Origin: Manihot esculenta
Lineage: Eukaryota; Streptophyta; Magnoliopsida; Malpighiales; Euphorbiaceae
Reading direction: 5' to 3'
DNA: 64,000 nucleotides
NCBI RefSeq assembly: GCF_001659605.2
Contig: NC_035174.2
Location: 994,389 to 1,058,388, forward strand
Position 1 is the stretch's first letter; the number at the start of each line of letters is the position of its first letter. The notes beneath the pieces are model-generated. The model saw only the letters and a program-made list of their open reading frames with translations. It made no database searches and was not told where the DNA came from. Below are positions 48,077-60,220 of this stretch, piece after piece. The position numbers and the translations under genes are program-made.

Positions 48077-51000
48077 CTAATCATCTAAGATTATAGGAGG
48101 AAAGATTGTCCGTAAAGGACTTACATTACTAATTACATCATCATTTACATTGTTACCTACACCACTATCCTGGGGGAGCCCAGTACCCTCCTGCTCTAAA
48201 CCCCTGGTACACACGAAGGGCACTATCTCCACTCTCCGAGGTCTGATGCCTTCTTCCTGGGACTCGGCATCCTCCCCCTGAGGCCTGGCATCGCCCTCCT
48301 GAGACTCACCGCTCTCTTTTTCGTCCCCATCCCCTTCAAGAGGTCCAGTTGCGGTGCGAGAAGCTCCTTTAGGCAGGGGGTTATCATCCTCCCCATAACA
48401 CACCTCCTCGCCATCAGAGTCCACTTCAGGGGCTCGGAGTTGAGCTAGTGGGGTGGAGGGGGCATCCCTGGCTTCTTTCAGGCCTCGATTGAACCCAAAG
48501 GCAAACATGCGGAAACCCCTGTTCCATATCTCGTGTTTCAGGCCATCAGAAGCTTTAAATTTCGCAAGCCGTGCCTCACAGGCCTCCTCTATCTTTGCTT
48601 TCAGCTCCGAGGAGCCCTTATATTCCAGTAAACACCTCTGGCAGGCCTGATCGATCTCTGCCCTTAACTCAGCAGACCCTTTATATTCCTGCAGGCGCTC
48701 CTCACACGCCAACTGGACCCTATCTTCAGCGAGCTTGGCGTCCTCAAGTAGGGCTGAACACCTCTTTTTCAAAGCCTCGACTTCTTGGCAGAGTTGTTGA
48801 TTATGAAGCTTTGACTCCTCTGCTGCCAAAGTCAGGTCTTTAAGATTATCAGCACGCTTGCTCAGCTCCTGCTCGAGAACAACTATCCGAGCCAGGGCTT
48901 CATCCCTTTGAGCCATCACGGTATCGCAGCGGACCTGAGCCCCTTCATAATCCATTTTCAGCACCTCATACTAATGCCAGACCTCATCTCTTTAGCCCAC
49001 AGCCTCGTCCCTCTCTCGCCGGATTTCCTCCAGGGAGGACAGCTGCTCCAAGACTTCGTAACGACGGACCTCTGCCGCAGCTGCCCTCTCATCAACCCTT
49101 CTGAGAGCATCTTGGGTATAAGATAGTTCCCCCTATATGCTCTTCAGATGCTCTTGGGCCGCGGCAAGATGGCCCCAGGCATCATTGGTCGAGATAAGGT
49201 TCTCCTCGTGTCGCGCCTCCTCAATCCGGCAGTCCACCGTGTCCCAGAGAGACTGGTCACGGGCATCAACCTCCATAAAGAGGCCCATCACCTAGCAAGA
49301 AGAGAAAACTGTTAAGAATAGAGGACAATGGAAATTAAATGAAAACCCAAAATCAAAGAAAACTTACCATGAGGAGCATTTCCTTGATTGTGTTCCCGAG
49401 CTCCCATCGAGTCCGGGACCGAAACGCTACTTGCTCTCGAGTAGAGCTGGCCAAAAGACCAGTGAGAGCAAGCAAACGAGGGTCCGAAGCCTCAGTGACC
49501 CCGCCAAACATACGCTCCCGTAGTACCTCTGCAACAACGCTTGCCGGAGATTGATGGGTAATATCTTCTGCGTTCAAAATCTCGTTGTCGGGGGAAGAAA
49601 GCAAGGGCACCACGGGAGTTTTCTCTTTCTCAAGAGGAGGCAGAGCTGGGCCTGGCTATTTAGAAGCCCGGGACTTCTTGGGGGCAGGAGCCGAAGTAGG
49701 AGCATCAGAAGGAAGAGCTCGCTTGCCAGCGGCCTCCTTAGCAACAACCTCGCTGACAGCCGAGGTCTTCTTCCGGTGAGGAACAGCATCAACTGACCCG
49801 GACTTAGCCCTCTCCTTAGGGATTCCCTTATTGACAGGTGCGACCTCAGCACCAGCTTCTTGGACACCCTCACCAGCCGGGACGACCTCTATCTCACCCT
49901 CGGGAGCCCCCCTTCTGTTGGAAAGACCTCGAACCTCTCCTCAGGGGCATCCCCAAAAGATGGAGCAGCATCAGCCCTCGCAAGCCTCAGGTCCTCAACT
50001 GGCTTGTCAGTCACCTTGGGCACAGCCTCTATTCTTGCAATAGAGGCCTGTTGGGATCCAAAGGCCTGGGAAGATCGAAGAAGAGAGCTAGACCTGCTGC
50101 GGCTAGAAGGCTTGGAGGCCCTAACACTCCTGGAGCTCGGCTTAGGAGCTTGAGATGGAACTGGAGCTGGGGCAACAGATCGGCCCCCCGACCTGGAGGA
50201 AATGACCTAGGCCACCTCCTGAGTAGCTTCAGACATGGACCGCCCAGTTCGGAAAGTGTTCAGGGCGGCTTTCATACTCTCCCGAGACAGAGTAAAATTC
50301 TTGGGAGTCTTGATCTTGTCCATAGGTACTTGAGAAGCTGCAGAGACCCAAAGCCAAACAAGTTAAAGAAGCATTCGAAGAAAATCAAGAAGAGAGAAAC
50401 AAAGCAATTAAACGAAGCAAAATACCTGCATCCCTACAGTCCTGAAGTCTAGACACAAACATGCATTTTTCGACATCATACTTCTTCTCAACAGAAGTCA
50501 GTTGAAGGTACCCTACTTGTTCAGAAAGGCTTAGCTGGGGCAGATCGTTGTAGCCTAGAGGGACATCCTCCCAGGAGAGCTCCACCTCCCAAGACAACTC
50601 GGAGTCCTTTTTCAGCTCTACCACTGCGAACCCCTCTACCCAGCCTTTTATTGAGTCCTTGTGACCCGAAAATATGGACAGCCCTCCGCAGGGGCCAAAA
50701 TAGTAAAAGTCCTAACTCGCCTTAAGTAGCCGAAAGAAGGTAACAAACAGACACGCTGTGGGCGTGAACCCCCAGCTCAGGCAAATAGACTCGAATGAAC
50801 ACATGAATAGAATGGAATTAGGAGCTAGCATCCGAGGGGTTATCTCGACATACCGGAAGACCTCAATGAAAAAAGGAGAGAAGGGAAAGGTTAAACCATA
50901 CTCTCGTTGTTTGACAAAGAAGACCAAACTGTGGTCCCTCTAAGGGTCGATTAGACCAGAGGGAGGAGGATCGGGAAGGACGATCCTCTCATTCCGATAG

Positions 51001-51119
51001 GGAGCCCGGATATGGAAAAGAAGGGTATCCAGATACTCCTGAGAAAAGAAATTTTTTAGGGTAGACGGAGTAATACTAGACTCTTGATTAATGACATCAG
51101 GAAGTTTCGGGCTATCCAT
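48077..51119 (-). pseudogene. Antisense accessory gene of element B: gypsy-type transposon domain plus coiled coil
   Basis: The gene starts at ATG 51119 (MDSPKLPDV). A domain at about 50390-51000, split by stops and frameshifts, shows LTFPFSPFFIEVFRY and LAPNSILFMCSFESIC, typical of the 'putative gypsy-type transposon' (Transposase_28) family. A Ser/Pro/Lys-rich linker follows, then an intron at 49292-49367 (gt...ag). A coiled coil and an acidic tail ending just after VSPLRTIFP come last. The last open piece is 48077-48964 (295 residues); stops near 48970, 48998 and 49132 and others upstream disable it. The intron sits at the same codon as in element A (MLLM, then V(T/M)GLFMEVDARD). Function is unknown. 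It runs opposite to gag-pol, between pol and the 3' LTR. Confidence 0.75.
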
Positions 51120-51360
51120 GGTGAAGTGAAAAGCGTACCTTGAAAACGATGGGGGCAGAAGGACAGAGCAAGCGGAATGCGCAGAGAACAGAGAAGAATA
51201 AGAGTTCTGTGAAGGCTAAGAAAATTCAAATTTTGAAACAGTAAAGAGAAGAAGAGACGTTTTAAGGGGGACAATCCTCGGGCCACGCGATCATAATGGG
51301 TTCTCGATATTTACCCCCTCATCATTCATGTAATAACTGATGAGAAGGTAAAGGGGCAAT

Positions 51361-51799
51361 TGATGACCGCTGGGTTTCACCACCCCGATACGAGGCCGGA
51401 CCCATGATGACAGTTCTAGTCTAAGGTTCATGAAGCCTCTTAAATGGACCGGCCCAGACCATTCGGCCTTGAAATCAGGCCTCCCTTGGTTCTCAGTCTC
51501 TTCACCCCTAGCTCGATCATGAGGCCTAGCAGAAGAGGGGATAACCGGCTCATCCACCTAATAGATCTGTTTACACGCGTGCCAGGGGAAAAATTAAATG
51601 GCCGTTCAACATGGAGCAGACGTCTGACGCTTTTGTACGTACGTATCCGTATGATAGAGACAGGTGACCCAATAGCAGCAAGGCCGTTGGACGTCACTAG
51701 CAGATAAAAGAAAAGAATAAAAGGAGAGGAACACCCTCCTCTCAAACTAAGCTTACTCAACCATTATAAACCCTATTTTCTCTGAATTTCAGAGCATCA
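51361..51799 (+). repeat. Element B 3' LTR
   Basis: Begins tgatgaccgctggg and ends gagcatca, 439 bp. It is preceded by a short polypurine tract, aaaggggcaat (51350-51360). Confidence 0.9.
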
Positions 51800-51804
51800 C
51801 TTCA

Positions 51805-53205
51805 CATTAATCAGTTTTTAACTATTATTGCAAAAAAGTTTTTAACTATTAATATGTGACATCATACTTTATTGTTAATAATTATTATTCAGTTTAATTG
51901 ATAGTCCTCAAATTCAGTATATATTACAGAAAATCTTATCTAAACTTAATTTTGAAAGCTTAAATTAGATGTATTTTTCATTCCAAAAAATAATATATTT
52001 TATATTAAATTTATTAATTTTTTATGTAAAATTATTTATATTTTTTACTCCATGGACAAGCATCCAATTTTATATAAAAAAAAATTAAAATAGGAATAAT
52101 TATATGTTAATTATTTATTTAAAAAATAATTTAAAAAAATTACTATTTAGTCTTTATAATATATAAAAATTTATTAATTAATCTCTCAATTTATAAAAAT
52201 ACATTAAAACATTGACATTTTTAAAAAAAATATTATTTAATCTTTCTATTAATTTTACTAATAAATATTTTATTACTTAATACATATAATATTAAAAAAT
52301 TTATTAATTAATTTTTAAAATTTTTAAAATATTTATTAATTAGTCTCTCCGTAAAAATATATATTTTAAATTTTTTCATAATATTTAATAGATAAAATTA
52401 ATAAAAAATTAATTAATAAATTTTTTAAAATATAAAAAATGTTTTAATATATTTTTTAAAATTATCTATTTCTATCATAATAATTAAGTAATAATTTTCA
52501 TAAATAATTACAACTATTTAAATATTTTTTATTTTTTAGTAATTTTTAACTTAAAAGTTAAAGATGATAGTTATACTATCTATTTACTTTACTTAAAATT
52601 AGACCAAAATTGTTGATGTGGCGCGTGTTTCCCATTAAACAAATCCAATGGCTGGCATAGGATCAAAACGACGACGAGCGTACTTGGCTTTGAAATTAAT
52701 CCACAACTCTTCATGACTTGGATAACCAGAGAGCAATTGCGGATTGGAAGCGACTGGACTGGACTCTACGAGAGCCCTGCGAAGATGAATTGAATGCTAC
52801 TTGCTTAACGAAATGGCTAACCATTTCAACGCTTTTGTCTCTCTCTTTCTGGGTCTCACATTTCCCTGCTCTTGTTCGACAAAAGAATCGAGCTTTCATG
52901 TATAAAGCAGACCACTGTCAACGTATGTTTTCCCTTTTGTCTGTTTAGCTTTGCTCTTTCTTGATTTCTTGATTCCTTGATTCAGTTGTATCTTTAATGT
53001 TCTTAGATGCCATCCTTTATTTTTTACATTCTCTTCATAGCAATACAACTCCGTTTTCTTAGTAAAGTCGAGTATTAGGAAAACCTAGGCGTTTTAATTC
53101 CTCTGCTCTGTCAATACATAGCCTGATATCTTTTTCATTCACGGAATTCTTTACCTCTAGAACAGCACGGTTAGGTCTCTGTGGCTCTGTAATTGTTTTC
53201 TACTC
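51805..53205. other. AT-rich intergenic region and PPR gene upstream region
   Basis: 51805-52620 is very AT-rich with no coding content. From 52620 the composition returns to gene-like, and 52700-53205 probably holds the promoter and 5' UTR of the PPR gene. A 5' UTR intron is possible, with a donor-like caacgtatgt at 52919-52928, but I cannot fix its acceptor. Confidence 0.4.
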
Positions 53206-54909
53206 ATGGCAACTTTGGTAAATTCAGTATCTCCTTTAACCAACCCATTCCCCGAGGCAGCAAGAATAGCTTGTGGATTCTTTTCCCATATACCAAATCT
53301 CCATTCATTCTCTCTTAACAAAGGATTTACTAAGGTTTTAGCATCTACCCAGATCACAATTTCCCCCAAAGACTCTGTTGTCTCACTACCCAATTGGAGA
53401 TCCGGTAAGAATGATCATAGAAGTAGAGAAATTAGGCTGAATGATGCATATTTCCATCTGGAATATGTGGTTAAGAAGGGACAAAAGCCTGATGTTGTTC
53501 AAGCAACACAGTTGTTGTATGATTTGTGCAAGGCAAATAAGTTGAAGAAGGCGATAAAAGTGATGGAAATGATGATTGGGTCTGGTATGATTCCTGATGC
53601 TGCTTCTTATACTTTCTTGGTGAACCATTTGTGTAAAAGGGGGAACGTAGGGCATGCAATGCAGTTAGTGGAGAAAATGGAAGAATATGGTTATCCAACC
53701 AATACCGTTACCTACAATTCTCTTGTTAGAGGGCTTTGCATGCATGGAAACTTAAATAAAAGCTTGCAAATTCTGGATAGATTAATGCAAAAGGGGTTGG
53801 TCCCAAATGCTTTCACTTATTCATCTTTGCTGGAAGCAACTTATAAGGAAAGAGGGGTAAATGAAGCAATGAGGCTTTTAGATGAGATTATCACTAAGGG
53901 TGGGCAGCCTAATTTGGTTAGTTACAATGTTCTCTTAACTGGATTGTGCAAGGAAGGTAGAATTGAAGAGGCAATTCAGTTCTTCAGGGATTTGCCATCT
54001 AAGGGGTTTAATCCAAATGTTGTGAGCTATAATATTATACTGCGGAGTCTCTGTTATGAGGGACGATGGGAGGAGGCAAATGAGCTTCTAGCTGAAATGG
54101 ATGGTGATGAACGCTCTCCATCCATAGTTACCTATAATATACTAATTGGTTCCCTCGCCTTTCATGGCAGGACAGAACAGGCCCTTCAGGTTGTTGATGA
54201 AATGATGAATGGACCATTTAAGCCTACTGCTACAAGCTATAATCCAATAATTGCTCGCCTTTGTGAAGAGGGGAAGGTAGATATTGTGGTTAAGTGCCTT
54301 GACCAAATGATTTTTAATCGCTGTAATCCTAATGAGGGAACATTCAATGCCATTGCTGTGCTGTGCAAGCAGGGAAAGGTGCAAGAAGCTTTCTCCTTAA
54401 TCCAAAGCTTGGGCAATAAACAAAATTTCTCCATCCACGAATTCTACAAAGGTGTGATCTCATGCTTGAGTAGAAAGGGGAACACGTATCCAGCATTTCA
54501 GCTTTTGTATGAGATGACTAAGTATGGATTTACTCCTGATTCTTACACTCATTCATCTCTGATTAGGGGGTTGTGCATTGAAGGAATGTTATATGAAGCT
54601 ATGGAGATATTCAAGTTATTGGAAGAAGATCATTATAGGCCTGATGTTGACAATTTCAATGCTCTTATACTAGGATTCTGTAAATCTCACAGAACAGACT
54701 TGTCCCTGGAAGTTTTTGAGATGATGATTGAGAAGGGGTACATGCCTAGTGAAACAACTTATGCTATTATCGTAGAAGGAATTATCCATGAAGAAGAAAA
54801 GGGATTGGCAGCAGAAGTTTTAAAAGAGTTGCATCTGAAACAAGTGATGAGTCAAAATACAGTTGAACGACTTTGTATGCAATATGACCTTGAAGGTGTA
54901 CCAGTTTGA
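53206..54909 (+). CDS. P-class pentatricopeptide repeat protein, similar to Arabidopsis At1g79080 (chloroplast)
   Basis: A single exon codes for 567 residues. Residues 1-60 are Ser/Thr/Pro-rich and poor in acidic residues, as in a plastid transit peptide. From about residue 97 to 551 there are 13 consecutive repeats of about 35 residues with the pattern TYNxLIxxLC...GxxxxA...M...G..P. They begin with VVQATQLLYDLCKANKLKKA and end with ETTYAIIVEGI. Two repeats are one residue short, near EGTFNAIAVLCKQ and EFYKGVISCLSRKG. No E, DYW or SMR domain follows, so it is P-class. Such proteins bind single-stranded organelle RNA and affect its stability, splicing or translation. The RNA target is not deducible by eye. 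The lack of introns is usual for the family. Confidence 0.93.
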   Translation: MATLVNSVSPLTNPFPEAARIACGFFSHIPNLHSFSLNKGFTKVLASTQITISPKDSVVSLPNWRSGKNDHRSREIRLNDAYFHLEYVVKKGQKPDVVQATQLLYDLCKANKLKKAIKVMEMMIGSGMIPDAASYTFLVNHLCKRGNVGHAMQLVEKMEEYGYPTNTVTYNSLVRGLCMHGNLNKSLQILDRLMQKGLVPNAFTYSSLLEATYKERGVNEAMRLLDEIITKGGQPNLVSYNVLLTGLCKEGRIEEAIQFFRDLPSKGFNPNVVSYNIILRSLCYEGRWEEANELLAEMDGDERSPSIVTYNILIGSLAFHGRTEQALQVVDEMMNGPFKPTATSYNPIIARLCEEGKVDIVVKCLDQMIFNRCNPNEGTFNAIAVLCKQGKVQEAFSLIQSLGNKQNFSIHEFYKGVISCLSRKGNTYPAFQLLYEMTKYGFTPDSYTHSSLIRGLCIEGMLYEAMEIFKLLEEDHYRPDVDNFNALILGFCKSHRTDLSLEVFEMMIEKGYMPSETTYAIIVEGIIHEEEKGLAAEVLKELHLKQVMSQNTVERLCMQYDLEGVPV

Positions 54910-56990
54910 GACCATGTGCATTTGCCAGTATACAAAGAATAACCATGATGATCATAGATTGAGGATCCTAACTGGAATTCCTCTTTATATTGCGACTCGT
55001 CAGACTGAGAGGCATGCAAAATAAGGAAAGTTTTGGACTGATGATCAAGGAGTGGCTTCACTGCAACATCTGAAATTTATTCAAAATTTCCTAAGGTCAG
55101 GATGGGGATGATACAAGATTTCTGTTTGCTTCAGTTTTATAGGTTGGCTGACTATCGTGTGGAGAGCTTGGCTCTCAAATGTAATCTGTGGCATAAATTG
55201 ATAGATTTTGCATTCTCAAATGTGATTTGCTGTGACATATAATTTATTAGTTTTAATATCTTAAATGATTTGCAACACATCATTCAAGTTGTGAATCTCT
55301 CTGAAAATGCTTATAAAATGAAAATTTCCCTAGTACACAATAGAGTGGAAGAGCCAAGAGAGGTGTTGGAAGGCCACCTGAGAAGCAGGCAGAGAGTATG
55401 CTAGAAGAGAGGGAGAGACAATGGTGGAGTAGTTGGAGATTTAGGTAGAATTGAATGTGTAGTTGAATTTCTTAATAGGCATTTAGTTGATTCGGTGGTC
55501 GGCAGTTGGCTCTCCCTATCTATTCATTAAATCAAACATTTAATCAAGCTTTGTTAATAAAGTGTCATTTTATTTACGTAAACAAAATTTTATGAAATTT
55601 CATAAATTTAGGTAAAAACAATTTAATTTTAATATATAATAATATATTTAGATTTTTCCATATTAATTAAAATATATAATAATAAATTCTTATGTGAAGT
55701 CCAAACTTCAATAATAATAATAAAAACCCATAACTAAAAAAATCTTTTAAAATAAGTTCATATCAATTATCAAATATCCAATTCAAATCTATTAATTTCT
55801 AAAAAAATTAAATCTATCATAAAATTTTAATAAAACTTCCTTGATATAAAATAACTCTAGCAATGGAATGGAATTTGGTAATAAACCTGATGAAAATGGA
55901 AAAAATAAAATAATCATTAATTCTTTATTAACTAAAAAGTTATTAGTGATATTTACTAAAGTTAATTTAATTGTTAGAAGTAGAAAATTATAACTAAAAT
56001 TTATTTATTAAAACTGGTGAAATATATATTAAATTTTATTAAAAAATCTGGTGGTATCTTAAATATTAAAAATATTTCATTAAGTTGATCTTGAAATGTT
56101 AATTAGTAGATAGTGTGAATTTTTATAACATTTTCAAATTAATTTAAATTTAAATATAAGATGTTTTGAGTGTAAAAATTAATTTCATAGAAAGTACAAT
56201 TTCAGTAAAATTATTTCAAATAAAAAATATAATTTAAATATATTTAGTTGTTAAGTTAAATTTTCATAAAATAAAAGTATATTAATAAAAAATAATTATA
56301 AAAAGAATATAAATAACTTTATTGTAAATATTCTAAAATTTTTTAAAATATAATATTCAATTTAACGGAGAATATTGCATTGCCAAATACTCAATTTTTA
56401 AAAGGTAAATATTTGATTAACATGATAATCAATATATTTTTTTTATAATAATAATAATAATAATAATAATATAAAAATATTTATATTTAATAAATAAATT
56501 AATTTTTTTATTTAAATGTATATATAATATGTATAAAGTTATATCACAAAATTTTTCATACATATTATTTATCAATAAAAATAAGTTTTAATATTTTATT
56601 AACTTTCATTTAAATATTTAATTATAAAAAAAATAAAGAAAATAACTTAAATTACAGAAGAAAAAAAATTTACTTCGCTCGTAAAGCCGAAAGTAAAATA
56701 CACCAAGTTTTCGACAAGTTGTATAATCATACAACCAAATAAGATCCAATTTCACACTTCACTTCCCTTTGCCAAGTTACCAAAACCAAACTAAGCCTTA
56801 AAATAAAGGAGTATTGGTTGGTAGGGAAGAAAGAACCGCACCATTTTTTGCTTTTGCCAGACACGGTTCACCAGATTGTGATGACCTCGGTCTTTAAAAA
56901 TTCTCTTGGTCTTGTGCAGCCAGAACCTAACTATTCTCTCTCATCATCCATCAAATTGCCATTTCCGAGCATCCTTTTTTGCTTGGAAGG
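54910..56990. other. Intergenic region between the PPR and hydrolase genes
   Basis: The first part is probably the PPR 3' UTR. 55540-56700 is very AT-rich with no coding content and carries an ATA microsatellite at about 56445-56470. The hydrolase promoter should lie in 56700-56990. Confidence 0.5.
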
Positions 56991-58445
56991 ATGTCAAGCT
57001 ATACAGTTGAGTCCTCCACAGTAGAAACCAATGATGGAGTGAAGCTCCAGACAAGGGTCTTCAAGCCCAAAGAAGATGAGATCAAAGACAAATTGGTTAT
57101 TGTTCTTGTCCACCCATATTCAGTTTTGGGTGGTTGTCAAGCTCTTCTAAAAGGAATTGCAATTGGGTTGGCACAGAAAGGTTACACGGCTGTCACTTTT
57201 GACATGAGAGGTGCTGGGAGGTCCACAGGGAAGCCTTCTCTTACCGGGTTTTCTGAAGTCAAGGATGTCATCGCTGTCTGCAAATGGGTTTGTGAAAATC
57301 TATCAACTGACAAGATTTTGTTGGTGGGTTCCTCTGCAGGTATGTGTTTTTCATGATTTTGCAATTATATTCTCATTTGGATGACGTGTTTGGGGATAAT
57401 GATTACAAATTTTTGTTTGATTGGTTTTAATGGGTAATTCTTAGATCTATGAAACTGGTGTTCGTTTGTGAATCTGTTACAGCTATCAGGCATATCTCTT
57501 GTTGCCTGCTGTATTAACATCCACAAAGGGAAAACATTTAACTGCTTCTCACCACATCTGGGCTAAACTAAAAAATGCTTTTAATGTCGAGGGCTGATTG
57601 AAGATAGTGGGTAGAATTTCATCTTTCAGATCAATTGCACATAATTCTGCAGTTAGTAGTTAATTTTTTATACAATTATTATTATAGTTGTTGTTAGTTT
57701 ATTCAGTTCGATAGAATTAGTCTGGCATGTCATTTGGTTCACCCATCCAGCCATTGATGATTTCTTGTGCTTTCGTTGCTTTTTTGTCTGTTTTGGTATT
57801 GAAATTCTCGAGTGGATCGTGGCAGATAGGTTCAGTTATGATGGTGGAAAATTTTAGTGAAGAAAACTGTTGAGTACTTGGGTGTGGAATTTCTTCAATC
57901 TCGTATTGTTATTCTGGCAAGATAACTCTTTTAAAATTTCGTTTACATATTCTTGTTTCCAGTGTGTATTCCAATTTCTATGCCTCTCCAACCATGTCAC
58001 TTTTTTCTCAAGTTCCTTATTGTTTCTGTTGTGGGACTTTTCTCATAGCAGAAGGGGTTTCTCTCATATACTGGGAAAGCTCACTAATTTTGGATACTGT
58101 AATCTTGTAACCTCTGGTACAGGTGCACCAATTTCAGGATCTGCAGTAGATGAGATTAACGAAGTGGTTGGATATGTAAGTCTAGGATATCCTTTCGGCA
58201 TGATGGCCTCAATCCTTTTTGGGCGACATCACAAAGCCATCTTACAGACTCCAAAACCAAAACTCTTTGTAATGGGAACCCGGGATGGTTTTACCAGCGT
58301 TAAGCAGCTGCAGAAAAAGCTGAGCTCAGCTGCGGGACGCGTTGAGACGCATCTAATTGAAGGAGCAGGACACTTCCAAATGGAAGGCCCTGCTTATGAT
58401 GCTCAGATGGTGAACCTTATCCTTACGTTCATTGCATCTTTATAG
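56991..58445 (+). CDS. Small alpha/beta-hydrolase superfamily protein
   Basis: Two exons, 56991-57339 and 58123-58445, give 223 residues; the 783-bp intron is gt...ag. The fold is shown by a hydrophobic strand leading to VHPYSVLGG (oxyanion region, 40-48) and FDMRGAGRST (70-79). The nucleophile elbow is G-S-S-A-G with Ser115. Asp171 lies in GTRDGF and His200 in GAGHFQ, so the triad is complete. The intron splits the last glycine codon of the elbow. No signal peptide or membrane segment is seen, so it is probably cytosolic. Plant relatives are annotated only as hydrolases, with no settled substrate. The chosen ATG is the first in a fitting context (ggaaggatgtc). It converges with the EMSY-like gene. 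Confidence 0.9.
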
Positions 58446-59469
58446 GACTATTATGTAGTCTCTGAGATGACGTTCAATGCATCTACATAGGACTTCATAG
58501 GTAGCTTCTGAATTGTGATAGGTTAGATTGCCTTTTATGATCACTGTGTATTGTTTGCGATTGCTGATTTTTTCAATCTCCGATTAATTTGCAGGATGAG
58601 TGAAAATAGAACCACCATTCCAGCGAATGTGGCCTCTAAACCAAATATTATAGCACAAGGGAAAGCAAATTTTAAAGAGACCTTTGCACAGGCAAATGTC
58701 ATTCACTGTGAACATAATTTACACAAGTATTTTCCAACATCCAATGAAATCAAAATTACAACGGAACAAACTCCACCTAACCAGAAGACTATAAACCAGG
58801 GGCTACATACGCTGGGCCGGTCGTTAAAATAATCCTACCATACAAAAAGGTCCATTACATCAGCAATAAGACTATGACACTATATTTCATGGCCATCATC
58901 TTGATGTTCAACTGATCCAACTCTACCACCTCTTGCCATTTTTTTGCTATCTGATACTCTACCGTCACCACCCATCTCATCATACGGCCGCTTTCTCCAT
59001 ACTCGATCTTGGTCCATCGATTGTCCATGGGAAAATGGATGCCCTCCATCTGCTTTTTACCAAAACAAAGAAAGAAGAGAATAGGTTGTATTGATTTCAC
59101 AATCAATAAAATCAATCCATTGCTGCTTTCCAGTGAATAAATCCATTATAATGGGAATATCTACAGCATAACAAGCCCATCAGGGTAGTAGCAAGATTTT
59201 GGATTATATTTATATTCCATCTCACTGATGCTTAACATGGGAAACATTGACAAGATAAAAACAAAAGAAACTAAAAAGTTTTGAGCAACTTTCAGGTAAA
59301 CATTTAAGCCCATTCTCTTGCACTGAATTGATAAAATACTACCGAAGTGATAAAATTGTACACAACTATTACAGGTTAAATCCGAAGATCCAAAAACTAC
59401 AATTAGATAGATACAACAGATAGGCAGTGTCTTTGTTGGACACTCTAATATAAACATGGTTATGTGCAA
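58446..59469. other. Intergenic region between convergent hydrolase and EMSY-like genes
   Basis: It should hold both 3' UTRs. A short minus-strand frame at 58855-59115 (86 residues, Trp/Met-rich) has somewhat gene-like composition but no recognisable family. Confidence 0.4.
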
Positions 59470-60185
59470 TTAGTTATTACCGCTTTCACCATCAGATGCA
59501 TCTTCAAGCTTTGCAATTGCATCAACTAGCGCTTGTTCATGTTCCTGCATCAAAGAGAGCTTAAATATCCTGCAATGTAACCCTGTAGGCCAATACAAGA
59601 TACTCGGTTCTTACTTTAAGCACTTTCTTTGCTTTCTCAATTTCAATTGGGTCTGGATGGCTAGCACCAAAAACTTTTTCCACCTGTTTAGAATCACAAA
59701 ATTAGAAGTGAAGTGTTCTATTCAGTTTGAAGAAGTGCTCCAGCTACCATCTTACCTCCTTGATTAGAGTATCTGTGTGAAGTATCTCAATATCCCCTAA
59801 AGCCTTTTTTCCAATACCATTTTGTGATAATGGAATATCTTTTCTAGACTGTCCCTTCATAGTCCCTCTACCTCTTCCTGCACCAGCAAGTGGCCCGCCA
59901 CGAGCCATAGATTTCTTATTCCCACGACCTGGTCCGGGCCGACTGCCTCTATGAAAAATTCCTGGATTCTCACCCTCCCACCTAATATCTTCAGGAGAAA
60001 TCTGCCAATTAATATGCACATATCAATATAAAGTAGAACGCTTTTTGCCATGAGGACACATTTAGGAGATGAATTGTAAATTACAAAAGGGAAGGTAAAC
60101 AGATGGCTAATTGCATTAGAGACAGAGGATCACAAGAATATGCACGTTATTCGTTCCCCTAGAAACTGCAAACTCCTAGCAATAA

Positions 60186-60220
<35 letters not shown>

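Larger units (their letters stand above)
30876..51799 (+). mobile_element. Old Tat-lineage element B, target duplication CTTCA, interrupted by element C'
   Basis: LTRs at 30876-31313 and 51361-51799 begin tgatgac and end gcatca. They are flanked by cttca at 30871-30875 and 51800-51804. Inside are gag-pol on the plus strand (31392-36922), a tandem array (37075-37470), element C' and an antisense gene (48077-51119, minus). Without C' it is about 11.07 kb. The LTRs differ at about 40 of 438 positions by eye, near 10%, mostly transitions. This shows old age and probable decay of methylated cytosines. Confidence 0.95.
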
